A DNA stretch of 12,089 nt from Firmicutes bacterium UBA1535. Its GTDB lineage: Bacteria; Bacillota; Clostridia; Tissierellales; Sedimentibacteraceae. The stretch spans positions 12,378 through 24,466 of the forward strand of contig DCPV01000209.1 in the NCBI GenBank assembly GCA_002323775.1. The letters run 5' to 3'. Made by a program: the position numbers and the translations under genes. Below are positions 1-6,594 of this stretch, in pieces. The notes under the pieces are model-generated. The model was given only the letters and a program-made list of their open reading frames with translations, searched no databases and was not told where the DNA came from. Positions within the stretch are counted from its first letter, which is position 1; every line of letters begins with the position of its first letter.

Positions 1-976
1 GCAGATAATAGATCAAAGCTCAAATGTTATAATTATGGGGCATAGGATTGGAGACATGGATAGTCTAGGATCTTCTATTGGACTATACAGCATGGCAAAA
101 AGCAGAGGGAAAAAAGCATATATTGTTCTTAACGGTATAAATTATTCTATAAAAAATTTATATGAGAGAATGTTAAGAGAAGATTCAAGCTACAAGGAAG
201 CTATCATTACTACCGAGCAGGCTCTTAACTTAATGGATTCAGAATCTGTTTGCGTAGTTTTAGACACTCACAAGGCAAGCTTTACCGAAGCCCCAGAGGT
301 CGTAGAAAAAGCAGAAAAAATAGTATTAATCGACCATCACAGGCGAGGCGAGGAGTATATAGAAAACGCAGTGCTTGACTATATAGAGCCTTATGCTTCA
401 TCAACTTGCGAGCTGATTTCAGAGATTATACAGTATCTTGAGGATCATATTAAGCTGACTAAATTTGAAGCAGATGCAATGCTTGCGGGAATAGTTGTCG
501 ATACTAATTCATTTATATTTAAAACTGGAGTAAGGACTTTTGAGGCAGCTTCATTTTTAAGACGAAATGGCGCTGACACTATAGAGGTAAAAGAGCTGTT
601 TAGTGAAGGTCTTGAAAATATGAAAAGAAAAACAGAAATAATAGAACGAGCTGAGATGAAATTTGGCGATGTTGCCATATCATATATAGATGAACAGTCT
701 GATAATAGCAGTGTTATAGCTGCAAAGGCGGCTGATGAGCTATTGACAATTAAAGATGTCAAAGCAAGCTTTGTTCTAGTAAAGCAGGATGGATTCATCC
801 ACATAAGTGGAAGATCTACAGGACAGATAAGCGTACAGCTTATATTGGAGCTGCTTGGAGGTGGAGGACACTTGACTATGGCAGGTGCACAAATCAAAAC
901 TGATAACATACAAGAGGCTAAGGAAAAGCTGTATGAAGCAATAAAACAATATAAAGAGGATGGAAAAGAAGAATGA
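1..976 (+). CDS. gdpP: GdpP-type cyclic-di-AMP phosphodiesterase, C-terminal part (5' end outside window)
   Basis: This hydrolyses the second messenger cyclic-di-AMP to pApA. Family members are membrane-anchored with PAS-like and degenerate GGDEF domains followed by a DHH-DHHA1 catalytic module; only that module is present here. The frame is open from base 2, so the gene enters from upstream. The N-terminal DHH signature [10 protein letters not shown] is at 35-64, the DHH triplet (IDHHR context) at 332-340, and the DHHA1 glycine motif GGGGH at 857-871, preceded by SGRSTGQ. These residues are those expected for metal binding and catalysis, so the enzyme looks active. The stop codon overlaps the rplI start (ATGA), so translation is probably coupled. 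The following rplI and dnaB are the classic Firmicutes neighbours of gdpP, which favours GdpP over other DHH phosphoesterases such as NrnA. Confidence 0.93.
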   Translation, partial: QIIDQSSNVIIMGHRIGDMDSLGSSIGLYSMAKSRGKKAYIVLNGINYSIKNLYERMLREDSSYKEAIITTEQALNLMDSESVCVVLDTHKASFTEAPEVVEKAEKIVLIDHHRRGEEYIENAVLDYIEPYASSTCELISEIIQYLEDHIKLTKFEADAMLAGIVVDTNSFIFKTGVRTFEAASFLRRNGADTIEVKELFSEGLENMKRKTEIIERAEMKFGDVAISYIDEQSDNSSVIAAKAADELLTIKDVKASFVLVKQDGFIHISGRSTGQISVQLILELLGGGGHLTMAGAQIKTDNIQEAKEKLYEAIKQYKEDGKEE

Positions 977-1422
977 AAGTAATATTACTACAAGACGACA
1001 AAACATTAGGAAAAAAAGGTGAAGTTGTAAACGCTAAGGAAGGCTATGCGAGGAATTTCTTGTTTCCTAAAAAAGTAGCTATAGAAGCAACACCTGCAAA
1101 TATGAAGGTTTTAGAAAATCAAAAGAAATTACAAGAACAAAAGGAACAAGAGATTTTAGCAGAAGCTAAAAAATTAGAAGAAGAATTAGTAAAAATCACA
1201 CTTGTTATAAAGACAAAATCCGGAGAAAACGGAAAACTTTTTGGCTCTATAACGACTAAAGAAATAGCTGAACTATTGAAAGAAACTCACAATATAGATA
1301 TAGATAAAAGAAAGTTAGAATTAGAGGACAGTATAAAATCTGTTGGTAATTACACTGTAAAAGCTAAGCTTCATACTAAAGTTGTGGCAAAATTGAATGT
1401 TATAGTAACGAACTCTAATTAG
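973..1422 (+). CDS. rplI: 50S ribosomal protein L9
   Basis: L9 is a structural protein of the large ribosomal subunit that binds 23S rRNA and helps keep the reading frame. The 149-residue length is normal for the family. The N-terminal domain begins [17 protein letters not shown] and continues with the conserved [17 protein letters not shown] segment (about residues 21-38), the L9 signature. Next comes the long connecting helix rich in Lys, Glu and Gln (about 42-75), then the C-terminal domain with [15 protein letters not shown]. The start overlaps the gdpP stop by four bases. The stop codon lies inside a 16-base perfect palindrome (1411-1426). A 102-base gap separates it from dnaB. Confidence 0.98.
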   Translation: MKVILLQDDKTLGKKGEVVNAKEGYARNFLFPKKVAIEATPANMKVLENQKKLQEQKEQEILAEAKKLEEELVKITLVIKTKSGENGKLFGSITTKEIAELLKETHNIDIDKRKLELEDSIKSVGNYTVKAKLHTKVVAKLNVIVTNSN

Positions 1423-1426
1423 AGTT
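1411..1426. repeat. Perfect 16-base palindrome across the rplI stop codon
   Basis: AACTCTAATTAGAGTT is its own reverse complement and contains the TAG stop of rplI. As RNA it could form a six-pair stem with an AATT loop. There is no T-tract after it, so it does not look like an intrinsic terminator. Function unknown; in AT-rich DNA it may be chance. Confidence 0.4.
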
Positions 1427-1524
1427 TATAAGTAGTTGAAGTATAAACAGTCAGTATATATTCATCTTTCGAATAAAAAAGTTATTTTTAACATAAACAA
1501 TTTGTAAACAAAGGAAGTGTAATT

Positions 1525-2862
1525 TTGTCTGAAACTCTTAATTTCGGTAAGGTGCCACCTCACAGTCTGGAAGCAGAGCAAACAGTTTTAGGGGCTTTGC
1601 TGATGGATGGCAGTGCAGTGGAAAGAACTTTAAATGTAATTCGTGCTGAGGATTTTTACTATGAAGCTAACAGCGAAATTTTTGATGCTATAAAAACAGT
1701 CCATCAATTTGATATTCCTGTTGATATTATAACTGTTACAAATGAGCTGAAAAAACGCAGCAAGCTAGAGCAAACAGGTGGAATTGAATACTTAGCAGGT
1801 CTTACAGAAAATATAGTAAGCACTAAAAGCATATCAGCATATTTAGATATAATTAAGGAAAAATCAACATTAAGAAAGATTATTAGTATATCAAACGAGC
1901 TTATTGAAAAGGGATATAAAGAAAATGATGATGTTCAGAACCTCATAGACCTTGCGGAATCAAGGATATTTTCTTTGTCACAAAACAGAAGCTCTAATGA
2001 CTTTTCCAAAGTCAAAGATGTATTGATAACAGTATTCAATCAGTTAGAAGAACGTGCAAAGGTAAAAGGTAGTGTAACGGGCATAGATACTGGATACAGG
2101 GACTTAAACCGTATGACGGCAGGACTTCAGCGTTCAGATATGATAGTTTTAGCATCAAGACCTGCGATGGGAAAAACATCACTTGCATTAAATCTTGCTA
2201 TGAATGCTGCTAAAACAGGATCTTCTGTTGCATTATTTAGCTTGGAAATGTCCAAGGAACAGTATATTCAAAGGCTTATAAGTTTAGAATCATTGGTAGA
2301 AATATCAAAATTTAGAACAGGAGCATTAGAAGATGATGACTGGTTAAGTCTTGCTAATGTTATGAACAGCATTTCGTCAGCTAATATATTTATTGATGAC
2401 ACTGCTTCAATTTCACTTTTTGATTTAATATCAAAGTGTAGAAGATTAAAAATAGATAAAGGACTTGATTTAATTATTATTGACTATGTTCAACTTATGT
2501 CATATGGTGCAAAATCAGAGAGTAGACAACAGGAAATATCCAATATTTCGAGAGGGCTAAAGCAGCTTGCCAGAGAAATTAATTGTCCCGTGCTTGCTTT
2601 ATCACAGTTATCAAGAAGTGTGGAGCAACGCCCGGATAAAAGACCGCTTTTGTCAGATTTGAGAGAGTCTGGAGCTATAGAGCAGGATGCGGATATTGTT
2701 ATGATGTTATATAGAGACGAATATTACTATAAAGAGGAGTCAGAAAAAAAAGGAATAGCAGAGGTTATACTGGCAAAGCATAGAAATGGTCCGGTAGGGA
2801 CAGTTGAGCTAGTATTTATAGACAGGTTTACCAAATTTTCGGACAAGCCGGATGCTTTTTAG
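1525..2862 (+). CDS. dnaB: Replicative DNA helicase DnaB
   Basis: This is the hexameric 5'-3' helicase of the replication fork (called DnaC in Bacillus). At 445 residues it is full length. The N-terminal primase-interaction domain spans about 1-150 (PPHSLEAEQTVLGALLMD near the start). The RecA-like ATPase domain follows about residue 180. Visible motifs are Walker A SRPAMGKT (211-218), the SLEMS motif with catalytic Glu241, Walker B LIIIDYVQL ending near 324 with Asp320, the QLSRSVEQRPDKRP segment (361-374), the DLRESGAIEQDAD motif (378-390), and the arginine-finger segment KHRNGP (Arg420). The start is a TTG at 1525 with AAGGAAG (1511-1517) at good spacing; no ATG fits the family's N-terminus better. 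No intein or frameshift is seen. Position after gdpP-rplI is the usual Firmicutes order. Confidence 0.98.
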   Translation: MSETLNFGKVPPHSLEAEQTVLGALLMDGSAVERTLNVIRAEDFYYEANSEIFDAIKTVHQFDIPVDIITVTNELKKRSKLEQTGGIEYLAGLTENIVSTKSISAYLDIIKEKSTLRKIISISNELIEKGYKENDDVQNLIDLAESRIFSLSQNRSSNDFSKVKDVLITVFNQLEERAKVKGSVTGIDTGYRDLNRMTAGLQRSDMIVLASRPAMGKTSLALNLAMNAAKTGSSVALFSLEMSKEQYIQRLISLESLVEISKFRTGALEDDDWLSLANVMNSISSANIFIDDTASISLFDLISKCRRLKIDKGLDLIIIDYVQLMSYGAKSESRQQEISNISRGLKQLAREINCPVLALSQLSRSVEQRPDKRPLLSDLRESGAIEQDADIVMMLYRDEYYYKEESEKKGIAEVILAKHRNGPVGTVELVFIDRFTKFSDKPDAF

Positions 2863-2877
2863 TTAATTAATTATTGA

Positions 2878-2908
2878 TGTGTAGGAAGAACTTTGCTCCT
2901 CCTATGCA
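2878..2908 (+). other. Stem-loop after dnaB without a T-tract
   Basis: Bases 2878-2889 can pair with 2897-2908 (core TAGGA/TCCTA, two G-T wobbles, one A-C mismatch) around a seven-base loop. It lies 16 bases after the dnaB stop and before the XRE-cupin gene. No run of T follows on either strand, so termination here would be weak or factor-dependent. Its position suggests a transcript boundary or processing site, but this is inference. Confidence 0.35.
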
Positions 2909-2956
2909 ATGAGATAAACTTACAAGATTTAATAAACATTGGAAAATGGAGTAGCT

Positions 2957-3508
2957 ATGGATGGTAATAAAATCAGACAGTTAAGACAGGAAAAAAAATT
3001 AACTATTGAAGAATTTGCAGAAATTACAGGATTTACATCAAGCTATATATCACAGCTTGAAAGAAACAAGCTGGAGCCATCATTGACAGCACTAACCAAG
3101 ATTAGCAAGGCTTTGGACGTCTCCTTGTATTACTTCTTAGAGGAGGAGAACAGTAAGCCGATTATTATTAAAAAGAGTGAAAGAAAAACTGTAAGCTCTG
3201 AGAATAAAGCGGACATTAGCTTTTTAACACATGTTGGTGAAGTTTATGGAATAAAGCCAGAGTTTTATGTATATGAAATAGTTTTAGAGCCAAATCAATG
3301 GGATAGCAAGACCTTAAACGTTTTAAACTGTCATAAATGTATAATAGTAAAAAAAGGAACACTACTGGTAGAATTTAACAATTCAAACGAGGTTTTGCAA
3401 ACTGGAGACAGTATATACATAGATTGCAATCTGCCACACAGATGTTATAATCCAACATCATCAGAGCTTGAAATTCTATGTATAACATCAGACTTGGATT
3501 TATCATAA
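2957..3508 (+). CDS. XRE-family regulator with C-terminal cupin domain
   Basis: A predicted DNA-binding regulator of 183 residues. The N-terminal helix-turn-helix (about 5-60) is clear: IRQLRQEKKLTIEEFAEITG, then the SSYISQLERNKLEPSLTALTK recognition region and the ALDVSLYYFL ending typical of XRE-cupin proteins. A cupin_2-like barrel occupies about 100-180 (KKGTLLVEF, LQTGDSIYIDCNLPHRCYN). Related family members sense small metabolites with the cupin domain. The first cupin motif has a single Cys-His-Lys stretch (NCHKC) instead of HxH, so metal binding may be lost. A TTG at 2939 could add six residues, but the ATG at 2957 has GGAG five bases upstream and begins where the domain starts, so I prefer it. 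The target cannot be read from sequence; neighbouring genes are candidates. Confidence 0.88.
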   Translation: MDGNKIRQLRQEKKLTIEEFAEITGFTSSYISQLERNKLEPSLTALTKISKALDVSLYYFLEEENSKPIIIKKSERKTVSSENKADISFLTHVGEVYGIKPEFYVYEIVLEPNQWDSKTLNVLNCHKCIIVKKGTLLVEFNNSNEVLQTGDSIYIDCNLPHRCYNPTSSELEILCITSDLDLS

Positions 3509-3626
3509 ATTTTTATAAAATAATCTTAAAGTGCAAAGTATTTTAGAGATAAGTAATATATAAAGCAATGAATAATAAAGCAAATAATTATAATACTATA
3601 ATTAACGTTGAAAAGGAGAGATTGTC

Positions 3627-3800
3627 ATGGAAAAAACCTTTGAAGAAATTAAAAACGATTTTATTGACGCAAGCTTAGAAGAAAAAATAAAAATTTATAC
3701 AACAGCAGAAAATTTAACAGTAGAACAATTCAAGGAGCTATTAGCGTATTACCCAATCAAGCACCTAGAAAGATTAGAAAAAGCAGTTAATTCAAAGTAA
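3627..3800 (+). CDS. Small uncharacterised protein, 57 residues
   Basis: I do not recognise a family. The frame runs from ATG at 3627 to TAA at 3800 and encodes MEKTFEEIKNDF... ending LEKAVNSK. A strong AAAAGGAGAG ribosome binding site (3611-3620) sits six bases ahead of the ATG, and a textbook terminator starts three bases after the stop; together these make it a convincing gene. The protein is charged, has no membrane segment, cysteine or signal peptide, and looks all-helical, with the pattern LTVEQFKELLAYYPIKHLERLEKA (residues 30-53) suggesting a two-helix hairpin. It lies between the XRE-cupin regulator and the MazG-like gene. It could be a small partner or modulator protein; no function is claimed. 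Confidence 0.8.
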   Translation: MEKTFEEIKNDFIDASLEEKIKIYTTAENLTVEQFKELLAYYPIKHLERLEKAVNSK

Positions 3801-3802
3801 TG

Positions 3803-3840
3803 ATTTGTCGGGATTTTATTTACCCGACAAATTATTTTTT
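3803..3840 (+). terminator. Rho-independent terminator after the 57-residue ORF
   Basis: TTTGTCGGG (3804-3812) pairs perfectly with CCCGACAAA (3823-3831); A3803-T3832 can extend the stem. The loop is ten bases (3813-3822). A T-rich tract (TTATTTTTT, 3832-3840) follows. It separates the small gene from the MazG-like gene, which starts 33 bases downstream. Confidence 0.9.
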
Positions 3841-3872
3841 GTAAAGAATTAATATAACAAGGAGATAATTAC

Positions 3873-4181
3873 ATGGAAAGATTTTATAAAATGGTTGAGG
3901 CTTCTAATAAGAGATTTCCAAATGGGGTTGAACCATTTCAAATGGCTACACGCTTATTAGAAGAATGTGGAGAAGTTGCAGCTGAAATAAATCATTGGCA
4001 AGGTTCCGGACTTAAAAGACAAAAGCGTGGAGAGCCTAGCAAGGAAGCACTTGCAAATGAATTAAGACAAAGTATAGTAGAACTTTTCAAGATAGCTGTA
4101 TATTATTCTGTGGAAAAAGAATTGGAAGATTCAATTAATCAATCCATTCAGCGTTCAAAAGATGAGGGATTAATTGATTAA
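3873..4181 (+). CDS. MazG-like protein (all-alpha NTP pyrophosphohydrolase fold)
   Basis: A 102-residue protein resembling the short MazG-like family of Firmicutes, relatives of enzymes that hydrolyse nucleoside triphosphates to monophosphate and pyrophosphate. The first metal-binding motif is clear: EECGEVAAEI with Glu30, Glu31, Glu34 and Glu38. The second motif, normally E-x-x-D, reads NELRQSIVEL: Glu63 is kept but position 66 is Gln where Asp is expected. Activity is therefore uncertain; it could be an altered or non-catalytic binder. A basic loop (KRQKRGEPSKEA, 48-59) lies between the motifs. AAGGAGA (3859-3865) is well placed before the ATG. It follows a terminator closely and is followed by a promoter (4194-4222), so it may be a single-gene unit or depend on readthrough. 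Confidence 0.75.
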   Translation: MERFYKMVEASNKRFPNGVEPFQMATRLLEECGEVAAEINHWQGSGLKRQKRGEPSKEALANELRQSIVELFKIAVYYSVEKELEDSINQSIQRSKDEGLID

Positions 4182-4193
4182 ATATCGTATGAT

Positions 4194-4222
4194 TTTACAA
4201 AGTCATTCCACTACAGTATAAA
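4194..4222 (+). promoter_or_regulatory. Predicted sigma-A promoter for the membrane-protein gene
   Basis: TTTACA (4194-4199), a 17-base spacer, and TATAAA (4217-4222) match the housekeeping consensus at 5/6 in each element. The predicted transcript start near 4230 gives a leader of about 70 bases to the ATG at 4300. Confidence 0.6.
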
Positions 4223-4299
4223 ATACTATAGAATAAATAATTTTGCATAAATTATATAATTATGGAAATACTTCTTGTAGGAGGTGTTTTTTTAATATT

Positions 4300-5208
4300 A
4301 TGGATGAAAAAGTTTTAAAAAGATTATATATTGAGGAAACATTAAAGACAAGAAAATACATAGGATACAGGCTGGATATAGCTCTACTGAAGTCAATTGT
4401 AACAATAATTATTTTTGCATTTTTATACTACTACAGTAAAAATATAATTTTTTCAATTATTGTAGGAGTCCAAGTTTTTTTAATTCTTACATTGTTAAAC
4501 AAATTAAGAATTAACAAAAAGATTAAAATTGGAAAAGATAAGCTATTGCAAAGAATAAAGCTGAAAAAATTTAAAAATAAAATATTTTATTCTGACTACA
4601 AGGACATTGAAAGCTTTATCATGCTTTATTTAAACCAGTATAGATATAAGAATATAAAAAAAGTAAAAAAATATTCTTACAAAGCTATTAAAGACAGTGA
4701 AGCTATCAACATATATATTATGAAATTTTTTGAAGATGCTGTTATAGAAAAGGCAGATATAAGAGATTTACTAACAGTTATGCTTGATAGAAAAGCTAAT
4801 AAAAACTTGCTGTTCATTTTAAACGATTTGAGTGAGGAAGCAAAAGAGCTATTAGAGAAATATAACGATAAATTAAACATTCAAACAGTTCTTCTTGATG
4901 ATATATATAAATTTGCTGATGAATCCTTACTACTGTCTGAAGAATATGAATACAAGGATATAGAGGGCTTAGAGAGAAAAATAAATAGAAAAACTAAGGA
5001 TATAGTAAAAAATGTATTTATCAATAAAAAGCTAATTATATATATAATTGCCGCTATAATGTTCTATGCAATTCATAAAACTATATTTCCAAATCAGCTA
5101 GGTATTTATATATCATATTATTTTATCATTTTAGCTTGTATAAATGCTGTGTATAGATTGTATGTTTTATACACGAGAATAAATGAAAATAAGAAACAAA
5201 CAAATTAA
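4300..5208 (+). CDS. Four-helix membrane protein with a degenerate restriction-endonuclease-like central domain
   Basis: An uncharacterised protein of 302 residues. Two hydrophobic helices (about 27-45 and 48-67) and two near the C-terminus (about 245-260 and 267-290) flank a Lys-rich soluble segment (70-235), so N- and C-termini and the middle are probably cytoplasmic. Residues 101-207 follow the layout of Mrr-type restriction-endonuclease-like domains: an opening helix ending in an aromatic turn (LNQYRYKNIKKV), a strand ending I-x-K (IYIMK, Lys142), then NKNLLFILNDLSEEAKELLE and a final VLLDDIYKF, matching the family's 'GilitTg-fs-eA-ela ... lidg-eL' pattern. The catalytic Asp strand is not recognisable, suggesting a non-nuclease. 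The start at ATG 4300 uses AGGAGG (4279-4284) with a long, T-rich 15-base spacer; a TTG at 4243 would add 19 residues but has no binding site. Domain assignment is by eye and tentative. Confidence 0.7.
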   Translation: MDEKVLKRLYIEETLKTRKYIGYRLDIALLKSIVTIIIFAFLYYYSKNIIFSIIVGVQVFLILTLLNKLRINKKIKIGKDKLLQRIKLKKFKNKIFYSDYKDIESFIMLYLNQYRYKNIKKVKKYSYKAIKDSEAINIYIMKFFEDAVIEKADIRDLLTVMLDRKANKNLLFILNDLSEEAKELLEKYNDKLNIQTVLLDDIYKFADESLLLSEEYEYKDIEGLERKINRKTKDIVKNVFINKKLIIYIIAAIMFYAIHKTIFPNQLGIYISYYFIILACINAVYRLYVLYTRINENKKQTN

Positions 5209-5250
5209 TAAAGCTTTTGATAAATAATTTACTTATAAATCTCAAACGCA

Positions 5251-5271
5251 CTATTAATGGGGACTTAATAG
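5251..5271. repeat. Small inverted repeat in the gap before pduL
   Basis: CTATTAA (5251-5257) and TTAATAG (5265-5271) flank TGGGGAC. It sits 30 bases upstream of the pduL promoter, so it could be an operator half-site pair; the stem is AT-rich and there is no T-tract. Nothing else is seen in the 190-base gap except the promoter. Confidence 0.3.
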
Positions 5272-5300
5272 AATTATTACGAATGTTTTGAAAATTTATA

Positions 5301-5329
5301 TTGAAAAAAAACTCTTTTTGGCTTATAAT
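5301..5329 (+). promoter_or_regulatory. Predicted sigma-A promoter for pduL
   Basis: TTGAAA (5301-5306), exactly 17 bases, then a perfect TATAAT (5324-5329). The predicted transcript start near 5336 gives a leader of about 63 bases. With the terminator at 5995 this makes pduL a single-gene unit. Confidence 0.8.
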
Positions 5330-5398
5330 TTCCTTGATGAAATAAAATTTTACAATAAATCAAAACTTATATGATTTAAGAAAAGGAAGGAATTTAGA

Positions 5399-5977
5399 AT
5401 GAGTAAAATAATACCAGTGGGCTTGTCTAATAAACATGTTCACTTATCACAAGCAGACGTTGAAATATTGTTTGGAGAAGGACATCAGCTTACACCAATT
5501 AAGGATTTGGGACAGCCTGGTCAATATGCCTGTGATGAAAAGGTTGATTTAGTAGGACCAAAGAGAACTATAAAGGACGTTAGGGTTTTAGGACCTGTAA
5601 GAAAGGTATCGCAAGTTGAAATATCATTTAGCGATGGAATTGCTTTAGGATTGGGTGAGATTCCTGTTAGAGATTCAGGAATGCTTGAAGGTACTCCGGG
5701 AATAAAATTAGTTGGACCTAAGGGTGAAGTTAATTTACAACAGGGAGTTATAGCAGCAGCAAGACATATACACATGCACACATCAGATGCAGCTGAATTT
5801 GGAGTAAAGGACAAGGACTTAGTGAAAGTTCCTGTTGAGGGACAAAGAGGTTTAGTGTTTGACAATGTACTTATAAGAGTTCACGATACATATGCTTTGG
5901 AGATGCACGTTGATATAGAAGAAGGAAATGCAGCAGGACTTAAAAATTGTCAATTAGTTGAGCTTATCAAAAAGTAG
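5399..5977 (+). CDS. pduL: Phosphate propanoyltransferase (PduL-type phosphotransacylase)
   Basis: This interconverts acyl-CoA and acyl-phosphate with release of CoA. It is the zinc-dependent PduL enzyme, unrelated in fold to Pta/Ptb. Two tandem PduL repeats are visible: the first with VGLSNKHVHLS (His13, His15) and the second with ARHIHMHTSD (His123, His125, His127), plus DTYALEMHVD near 163-172 and EGNAAG near 175. These histidines match the conserved metal-binding clusters of the family. Arg91 in the PVRDSG segment is a candidate phosphate-binding residue. At 192 residues it has no N-terminal extension of the kind that targets PduL into bacterial microcompartments, and no shell genes are nearby, so it is probably cytosolic and acts in general fermentation. 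AAAGGAAGG (5382-5390) precedes the ATG. The true acyl substrate (acetyl, propanoyl or other) cannot be told from sequence. Confidence 0.93.
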   Translation: MSKIIPVGLSNKHVHLSQADVEILFGEGHQLTPIKDLGQPGQYACDEKVDLVGPKRTIKDVRVLGPVRKVSQVEISFSDGIALGLGEIPVRDSGMLEGTPGIKLVGPKGEVNLQQGVIAAARHIHMHTSDAAEFGVKDKDLVKVPVEGQRGLVFDNVLIRVHDTYALEMHVDIEEGNAAGLKNCQLVELIKK

Positions 5978-5994
5978 ACTTATATAACAAATTT

Positions 5995-6034
5995 AAAGGC
6001 AAAATATTTTAGGTAAATTTATTTTGCCTTTTTT
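5995..6034 (+). terminator. Rho-independent terminator of pduL
   Basis: AAAGGCAAAAT (5995-6005) pairs perfectly with ATTTTGCCTTT (6021-6031); A6006-T6020 adds a pair. The T-run continues to 6034. The stem starts 17 bases after the pduL stop. Confidence 0.9.
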
Positions 6035-6107
6035 AGCATTATATTTGTCTAAATTAGTTAAGTAAGTAATATAAATTTTAATAGATATCATTTATGATAC
6101 TAAAAAA

Positions 6108-6165
6108 ATTTAAGTATATATTTTAGCTTTTAAGTTTTATACTTAAATGATGATTAGCTAAAATA
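6108..6165. repeat. Two interleaved inverted repeats (A-B-A'-B') upstream of the glutaredoxin gene
   Basis: Arm A ATTTAAGTATA (6108-6118) matches A' TATACTTAAAT (6138-6148) perfectly over 11 bases. Arm B TATTTTAGCT (6119-6128) begins directly after A and matches B' AGCTAAAATA (6156-6165) perfectly over 10 bases. The two pairings cross, so a transcript could form one hairpin or the other but hardly both. B' ends 18 bases before the AAGGAG of the next gene. On the - strand the A hairpin is followed by TTTTTTTA (complement of 6101-6107), so it could also stop antisense transcription. The repeats are AT-rich and their role is unknown. Confidence 0.6.
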
Positions 6166-6199
6166 AAAAAATTGATTAATGATAAGGAGAGTTAATGAG

Positions 6200-6475
6200 A
6201 TGGAAGGTAACAAAATATTATACGGAAGCCAGCACTGCCCAGGCTGTGGAATAGTTAAAGAGTTCCTTGACAAAAATAACATTGAATACACTTATGTAGA
6301 TATTACAGATAGTATGAAAAATTTAAAAGAGTTTCTTAAAATTAGAGATACTCATGATGTCTATAGAGGCATAAGAGGAAGATCAATAGTTGGCATACCT
6401 ATGCTAAAAATTGGCGAAGAAATTATACTAGGACCAAGTGAAGAAATGTTGTTAGAAATGTTTAAAACAGCTTAA
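6200..6475 (+). CDS. Glutaredoxin-like thiol-disulfide oxidoreductase
   Basis: A small cytosolic thioredoxin-fold redox protein of 91 residues. The active site CPGC is at residues 13-16, right after the first strand (KILYGSQH), the cis-proline motif is VGIPML (Pro67), and the C-terminal helix is preceded by ILGPSEEML. The middle segment (DTHDVYRGIRGRSIVGIP) is as in the glutaredoxin-related proteins of anaerobic Firmicutes. CPGC instead of CPYC is common in anaerobes, which often lack glutathione, so the electron donor may be a thioredoxin reductase or a low-molecular-weight thiol; that is inference. An ATG at 6179 would add seven residues but lies upstream of the AAGGAG (6184-6189); I take the ATG at 6200, ten bases after it. 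It sits between pduL and ptb. Confidence 0.85.
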   Translation: MEGNKILYGSQHCPGCGIVKEFLDKNNIEYTYVDITDSMKNLKEFLKIRDTHDVYRGIRGRSIVGIPMLKIGEEIILGPSEEMLLEMFKTA

Positions 6476-6530
6476 TTTAAAACTTTGTTATGTTGTGAGA
6501 ATTAATTTCTATGAAATTTTTTGAGTAAAT

Positions 6531-6556
6531 GCAGGGAGAAATTCTTTTCTTCCTGC
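6531..6556 (+). other. Stem-loop between the glutaredoxin gene and ptb
   Basis: GCAGGGAGAA (6531-6540) pairs with TTCTTCCTGC (6547-6556) with one G-T wobble and a six-base loop. It is fairly strong for this DNA, but GTATAAAATC follows instead of a T-run. It could be a weak terminator, an attenuator or an RNA-stability element ahead of ptb, whose ATG is 38 bases on. Confidence 0.45.
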
Positions 6557-6594
6557 GTATAAAATCATTTATAAAGAATTATAAGAGGTGAAAC

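Noticed and set aside
4243..4299. TTG start adding 19 residues to the membrane protein
   Set aside because: No ribosome binding site before it, whereas AGGAGG precedes ATG 4300; the extra peptide has no membrane or domain logic.
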